This document shows positions 6,201-8,823 of a stretch of DNA of 8,823 nucleotides, in pieces. The translations under genes were made by a program, and so were the position numbers. Within the stretch, counting starts at the first letter, position 1; each line of letters starts with the position of its first letter. The stretch is from an uncultured Actinomycetes bacterium (GTDB lineage: Bacteria; Actinomycetota; Thermoleophilia; Solirubrobacterales; 70-9). The stretch lies in NCBI GenBank assembly GCA_937907435.1, contig CALCIA010000244.1:1-8823 (forward strand), in the 5' to 3' direction. The notes beneath the pieces are model-generated. The model made no database searches, was not told the origin of the DNA, and saw only the letters and a program-made list of their open reading frames with translations.

Positions 6201-6222
6201 ACAACTGTAAAGTTGTTAACTT
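6201..6222. promoter_or_regulatory. Overlapping palindromes: probable ArsR operator in divergent promoter
   Basis: Two inverted repeats share a half-site in an AT-rich island. ACAACT (6201-6206) pairs with AGTTGT (6211-6216) around GTAA. AAGTT (6210-6214) pairs with AACTT (6218-6222) around GTT. The island lies between the divergent starts at 6179 and 6247, close enough to cover both promoters. ArsR repressors typically bind such AT-rich inverted repeats near their own promoter, so this is the natural operator. Possible -10 hexamers TAAAGT (6208-6213) and TAACTT (6217-6222) on the plus strand overlap the site, and TACAGT occurs on the minus strand; none has a good -35 partner. Confidence 0.6.
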
Positions 6223-6232
6223 GTACTCCGTA

Positions 6233-6239
6233 GAAAGGA
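6233..6239 (+). promoter_or_regulatory. Ribosome binding site (GAAAGGA) of the DUF2892 gene
   Basis: GAAAGGA lies seven bases before ATG 6247, an ideal spacing. It fixes the start of the small membrane protein and is one of the few clear Shine-Dalgarno sequences in the window. Confidence 0.65.
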
Positions 6240-6246
6240 TAGCGCG

Positions 6247-6498
6247 ATGGCCACGGTGGACACGACGAACGGCGCCGATACGGGCCGGCGAGGATGGCCT
6301 CTCGAGCGGGCCCTCTTCCTCCTGGCGGGCACGATGACCCTGCTCAGCGCCCTGCTGGCGGCGACGGTCGGTCCCTGGTTCCTGCTGCTCACCGCCTTCG
6401 TCGGCGCCAACCAGCTCGTCTTCGTCGCCTTCGGCAACTGCCCGAGCTCCTGGCTCCTGCAGCGCCACCTCGGCTTCCGGCGGGGCTGCCCGCGATGA
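6247..6498 (+). CDS. Small YgaP-like DUF2892 membrane protein
   Basis: An 83-residue protein with a polar N-terminus (1-19) and two membrane helices (about 22-40 and 42-62), followed by a GNCPSSWLLQ segment and a short basic tail. The pattern of an ERAL-type entry, a helical hairpin with a PWFLLLTAFVGANQL second helix, and then G-x-CP-x3-LL is that of the DUF2892/YgaP transmembrane domain. In E. coli YgaP this domain is fused to a rhodanese sulfurtransferase; here no rhodanese is attached. The function of the isolated domain is not established. Cys65 would lie near the membrane face. It is divergent from arsR, is preceded by a good ribosome site, and its TGA overlaps the ATG of the MMPL gene, so the two are translationally coupled and probably act together. 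Confidence 0.88.
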   Translation: MATVDTTNGADTGRRGWPLERALFLLAGTMTLLSALLAATVGPWFLLLTAFVGANQLVFVAFGNCPSSWLLQRHLGFRRGCPR

Positions 6499-8690
6499 GC
6501 GCGCTCGGCCCGGTCGGCCGGCTGGGGCGCTTCGCCGCGCTGCACCGGCGCGCCGTCTTCGTCACCTGGGCGCTGGTCGCGGTCGGGCTCGGCATCTTCG
6601 CGCCGCGGGTGGAGACGGCACTCTCCGGCGCGGGCTGGCAGGCCAACGGCTCGGAGTCGGTGAAGGTCCGCGAAGCCGCCGACCGCGCCTTCGGCGGAGC
6701 CGGCGCGTACGCGATCCAGGTCGCCGTCCACTCGAGCGCGCTGACCGCGGCCGACCCGGCCTTCCGTCGCACCGTCGCGCGGGTCGGCGGCGTGCTTGCC
6801 GCGGACCCGAAGGTCGGCCGCGTGATCGGGCCCGCCGCGAGCGGCCAGGTGTCCCGCGACGGCCACACCGCGGTCGTCGTCGGCACCGCCGGCGCCGGTC
6901 CCAACGCGATGGTGGCCGCGGCGAACGACCTGAAGGGCGAGGTCGCCGCCGTCGCCGCACCGGGCGTCGAGGCCAACCTCACCGGGGCGGCCGGCATGTG
7001 GTCGGACTTCAACGAAGCCAACCGCGAAGCGATGATGAAGTCCGAGCTCTTCTCCTGGCCGGTGACGCTCGCGATCCTCGTCCTCGCCTTCGGCTCGCTG
7101 GTCGCCGCCGGGCTGCCGCTGCTGCTGACGATCGTCGGCCTGGTCGCCTCGGCCGGCGTCCTCTACCTCGGCACGCTGATCTCGCCGATCTCGATCTGGG
7201 CGATGAACTTCGCCCTGATGTTTGCCTTGGCGCTGGGGATCGATTATGCGCTCTTCATCGTCATGCGCTTCCGCGGCGCGCTCTTCGGGCAGCACGAGGA
7301 GGTCCACGAAGCCGTCGGCGAGACGATGGACACCGCCGGCAAGGCGGTCCTCTTCTCCGGCGTCACGGTGCTGATCTCGCTCTCGGCGGTGATGCTGGTG
7401 CCGAGCCCGGCGTTCCGCTCGATGTCGCTCGGGATCATGATCTCGGTGCTCTTCGTCCTCGCGGCGACGCTCACCCTCCTCCCCGCCGTGCTCGCCAAGC
7501 TCGGGCCGCGGGTCGACAAGCTGGCGCTGCCCTGGGCGCATTCCGGGGAGCACCGCTCGCCGCGCTTCGCCCGCTGGGGCGAGCGCCTCTGGCGCCATCC
7601 GTTCGCCTTCGGCGGCCTCGCCCTGGTCGTGCTGGTCGGCCTGGCGCTGCCGGTGCTGGGGATGAAGACCGGCATGCCCTCGATCAAGGTCGTGCCGAAG
7701 AACGACCCGTCGCGGGTCGGCTACCGGCAGGTCAGCGCCGCCTTCGGCGCGGGCGCGCCGGGCACCCTGCAGGTGGTGGCGCCGCGGGCGGCGGCCGGCG
7801 CGACGGTGGCGGGCCTGCGCGGGGACGTCGGGATCGCGGCGGTCGGCAGGCCGCTGCCGGGGCGCGAAGGCCTGGTCATGGTGCAGGCCGTCCCGACGAG
7901 CGGGCCCTCGGCCGCGGCGAGCGGCGCGACGATCGACCGCCTGCGCGCCGCGCTGCCCGCGGGCGCCCTGGTCGGCGGCCCGTCGGCCGAAAACCACGAC
8001 CTCGAAGCGGCCCTCGCGGCGAAGACGCCGCTGGTCATCGGCGTCGTGCTGGGGCTCGGCTTCCTGCTCCTGCTGCTCGCCTTCCAGGCGCCCCTGGTCG
8101 CGGCGATCGGCGTCCTGGCGAACCTGCTCTCCACCGCCGCGGCCTTCGGCGTCGCCGTGCTGATCTTCCAGGACGGCCACCTCGCCGGCCCACTCGGCTT
8201 CGAACCGCAGGGCTTCCTCGACGCCTGGGGACCCGTCTTCTTCTTCGCGATGATCTTCGCGATCGCGATGGACTACACGGTCTTCCTGCTCTCCTCGGCG
8301 CGCGAGCACTGGGAGGCCTCCGGCGACCCGAAGGACGCGATGGTGAACGGCCTGGCCCACTCGGGCCGCGTGATCCTCGCCGCGGGCGCGGTGATGGTCG
8401 CGGTCTTCTTCACCTTCGCCCTCTCCGGCCCCCTGCCGCCAAAGGAGATGGGGATGATCCTCGGCATCGCGGTCCTCCTCGACGCGTTCCTGGTCCGCCT
8501 GCTCCTGCTGCCGGTCTTCCTGCGCCTGAGCGGCCGCTGGGCCTGGTGGCTGCCGCCCTGGCTCGACCGCGTCCTGCCCGACGTCCGCTTCGGGCACGGT
8601 GGGGCGGGGGCGGGGGCCGCACCGGCGGGGGCGGGGGCCGCGCCAGCGGCGGCCGAGCGGGGATCGGCGGAGACTGCGGGCGCCGGGTAG
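6495..8690 (+). CDS. MMPL-family (RND superfamily) transporter
   Basis: A 731-residue inner-membrane transporter of about 12 helices in two homologous halves. Helix 1 is near 17-36, followed by a porter domain to about 185 and helices 2-6 between 187 and 335. Helix 7 is near 370-388, followed by a second porter domain (389-510) and helices 8-12 between 512 and 673. Helix 4 carries GIDYALF (248-254, Asp250) and helix 10 carries AMDYTVF (591-597, Asp593). These are the paired Asp-Tyr motifs that carry protons in MMPL proteins. Both halves are complete, as in the YdfJ/MmpL group. The substrate cannot be read from sequence; MMPL proteins export lipids, siderophores, hydrophobic drugs or other envelope compounds. 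ATG 6495 is chosen because it overlaps the upstream TGA in ATGA; a longer frame from 6294 reads through that gene. The C-terminal tail is Gly/Ala-rich and probably disordered. Confidence 0.94.
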   Translation: MSALGPVGRLGRFAALHRRAVFVTWALVAVGLGIFAPRVETALSGAGWQANGSESVKVREAADRAFGGAGAYAIQVAVHSSALTAADPAFRRTVARVGGVLAADPKVGRVIGPAASGQVSRDGHTAVVVGTAGAGPNAMVAAANDLKGEVAAVAAPGVEANLTGAAGMWSDFNEANREAMMKSELFSWPVTLAILVLAFGSLVAAGLPLLLTIVGLVASAGVLYLGTLISPISIWAMNFALMFALALGIDYALFIVMRFRGALFGQHEEVHEAVGETMDTAGKAVLFSGVTVLISLSAVMLVPSPAFRSMSLGIMISVLFVLAATLTLLPAVLAKLGPRVDKLALPWAHSGEHRSPRFARWGERLWRHPFAFGGLALVVLVGLALPVLGMKTGMPSIKVVPKNDPSRVGYRQVSAAFGAGAPGTLQVVAPRAAAGATVAGLRGDVGIAAVGRPLPGREGLVMVQAVPTSGPSAAASGATIDRLRAALPAGALVGGPSAENHDLEAALAAKTPLVIGVVLGLGFLLLLLAFQAPLVAAIGVLANLLSTAAAFGVAVLIFQDGHLAGPLGFEPQGFLDAWGPVFFFAMIFAIAMDYTVFLLSSAREHWEASGDPKDAMVNGLAHSGRVILAAGAVMVAVFFTFALSGPLPPKEMGMILGIAVLLDAFLVRLLLLPVFLRLSGRWAWWLPPWLDRVLPDVRFGHGGAGAGAAPAGAGAAPAAAERGSAETAGAG
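8605..8646 (+). repeat. Two-unit 21-base G-rich tandem repeat in the 3' end of the MMPL gene
   Basis: Bases 8605-8625 and 8626-8646 repeat with two mismatches and encode two AGAGAAP-like heptads in the transporter tail. Five runs of four or five G lie between 8601 and 8637 on the coding strand, separated by one to ten bases, so DNA or mRNA here could fold into a G-quadruplex. The repeat is in frame, so its length could vary without damaging the protein. Confidence 0.6.
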
Positions 8691-8737
8691 GTGACGGTTC
8701 CGCGGCGGACAGGCGGGTGCGGGGGTGCGTGACCCGG

Positions 8738-8823
8738 GCGGCCGTCCGGGCGGGGGTCCCGATCCTTGCGGCCGTCCGAGGGAGGTCCTGGGCTCCTCAT
8801 GGGGGTCCTGGCAGGCTGTGACC
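8738..8823 (+). repeat. Right copy of the inverted intergenic repeat, truncated inside its hairpin
   Basis: This 86-base stretch is the inverted counterpart of 14-98. It holds an 11-base direct repeat GCGGCCGTCCG (8738-8748 and 8768-8778), the motif GGGGGTCC twice (8752-8759, 8801-8808), and the left hairpin arm (8792-8807) with its 12-base loop (8808-8819). Only the first four bases of the right arm are inside the window. The hairpin starts 101 bases after the stop codon of the MMPL gene and has the same orientation to that gene as the left copy has to its own upstream gene. A terminator or 3'-end role is inferred. No open reading frame is seen between 8691 and 8823. Confidence 0.72.

Noticed and set aside
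6294..6494. Upstream extension of the MMPL frame from 6294
   Set aside because: It lies wholly inside the DUF2892 gene in another frame and has no MMPL-like sequence. ATG 6495 in the ATGA overlap explains the start.
6216..8597. 793-codon open frame antisense to the MMPL gene
   Set aside because: It is rich in Arg, Glu, Asp, Gly and Gln with no domain or hydrophobic core, as expected for the reverse strand of a GC-rich gene. The sense frame encodes a complete, motif-bearing transporter.
1..8823. Whole window as a transposon or linear plasmid with terminal inverted repeats
   Set aside because: No transposase, recombinase, replication or telomere protein is encoded, no target duplication can be seen, and the gene content is ordinary chromosomal. 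A dispersed intergenic repeat explains the ends better.

Overview
This window is very GC-rich DNA (roughly 70-75% G+C by eye, with G/C-dominated third codon positions). Protein style, frequent GTG starts and weak Shine-Dalgarno signals suggest a high-GC Actinomycetota, perhaps a Thermoleophilia/Solirubrobacterales-type organism. That placement is an inference from composition and protein style, not a proven assignment. Eight protein-coding genes fill almost the whole window. I see no rRNA, tRNA, CRISPR array, transposase or phage gene.

Layout. Six genes run leftward from about 6180 to 139: an ArsR-family repressor and a TauE/SafE permease (5850-6179 and 5045-5821, one operon); after a 149-base gap, an aminoglycoside-phosphotransferase-like/P-loop kinase fusion protein and a short YdeI/OmdA-domain protein (3327-4895 and 3026-3304, one operon); after a striking 43-base palindrome, a P1B-type heavy-metal ATPase (1099-2952); and finally an unrecognised four-helix membrane protein of visibly lower GC (139-1029). 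Two genes run rightward from the divergent control region at 6180-6246: a small YgaP-like DUF2892 membrane protein (6247-6498) and, overlapping it by ATGA, an MMPL/RND-type transporter (6495-8690).

How the genes may work together. The arsR-tauE operon and the DUF2892-mmpL operon are divergent, and overlapping palindromes sit between them, so one ArsR repressor probably controls both sides. ArsR, TauE/SafE and YgaP-type proteins recur together in sulfide/persulfide-responsive loci of the BigR/SqrR kind. The ArsR protein here carries a C-x3-C pair in its last helix, so a thiol, persulfide or metal signal is plausible. The metal ATPase has its own palindrome, which does not obviously share the same half-sites.

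The two window ends carry inverted, diverged copies of one intergenic repeat with a 16-bp-arm hairpin. Each copy lies downstream of, and in the same orientation to, the outward-facing terminal gene. The window stops exactly at the hairpin edge on the left and inside the hairpin on the right. This suggests a dispersed terminator-like repeat at which an assembly broke. The most distinctive items are this repeat pair, the ATPase palindrome, the divergent ArsR module and the unknown low-GC membrane protein.
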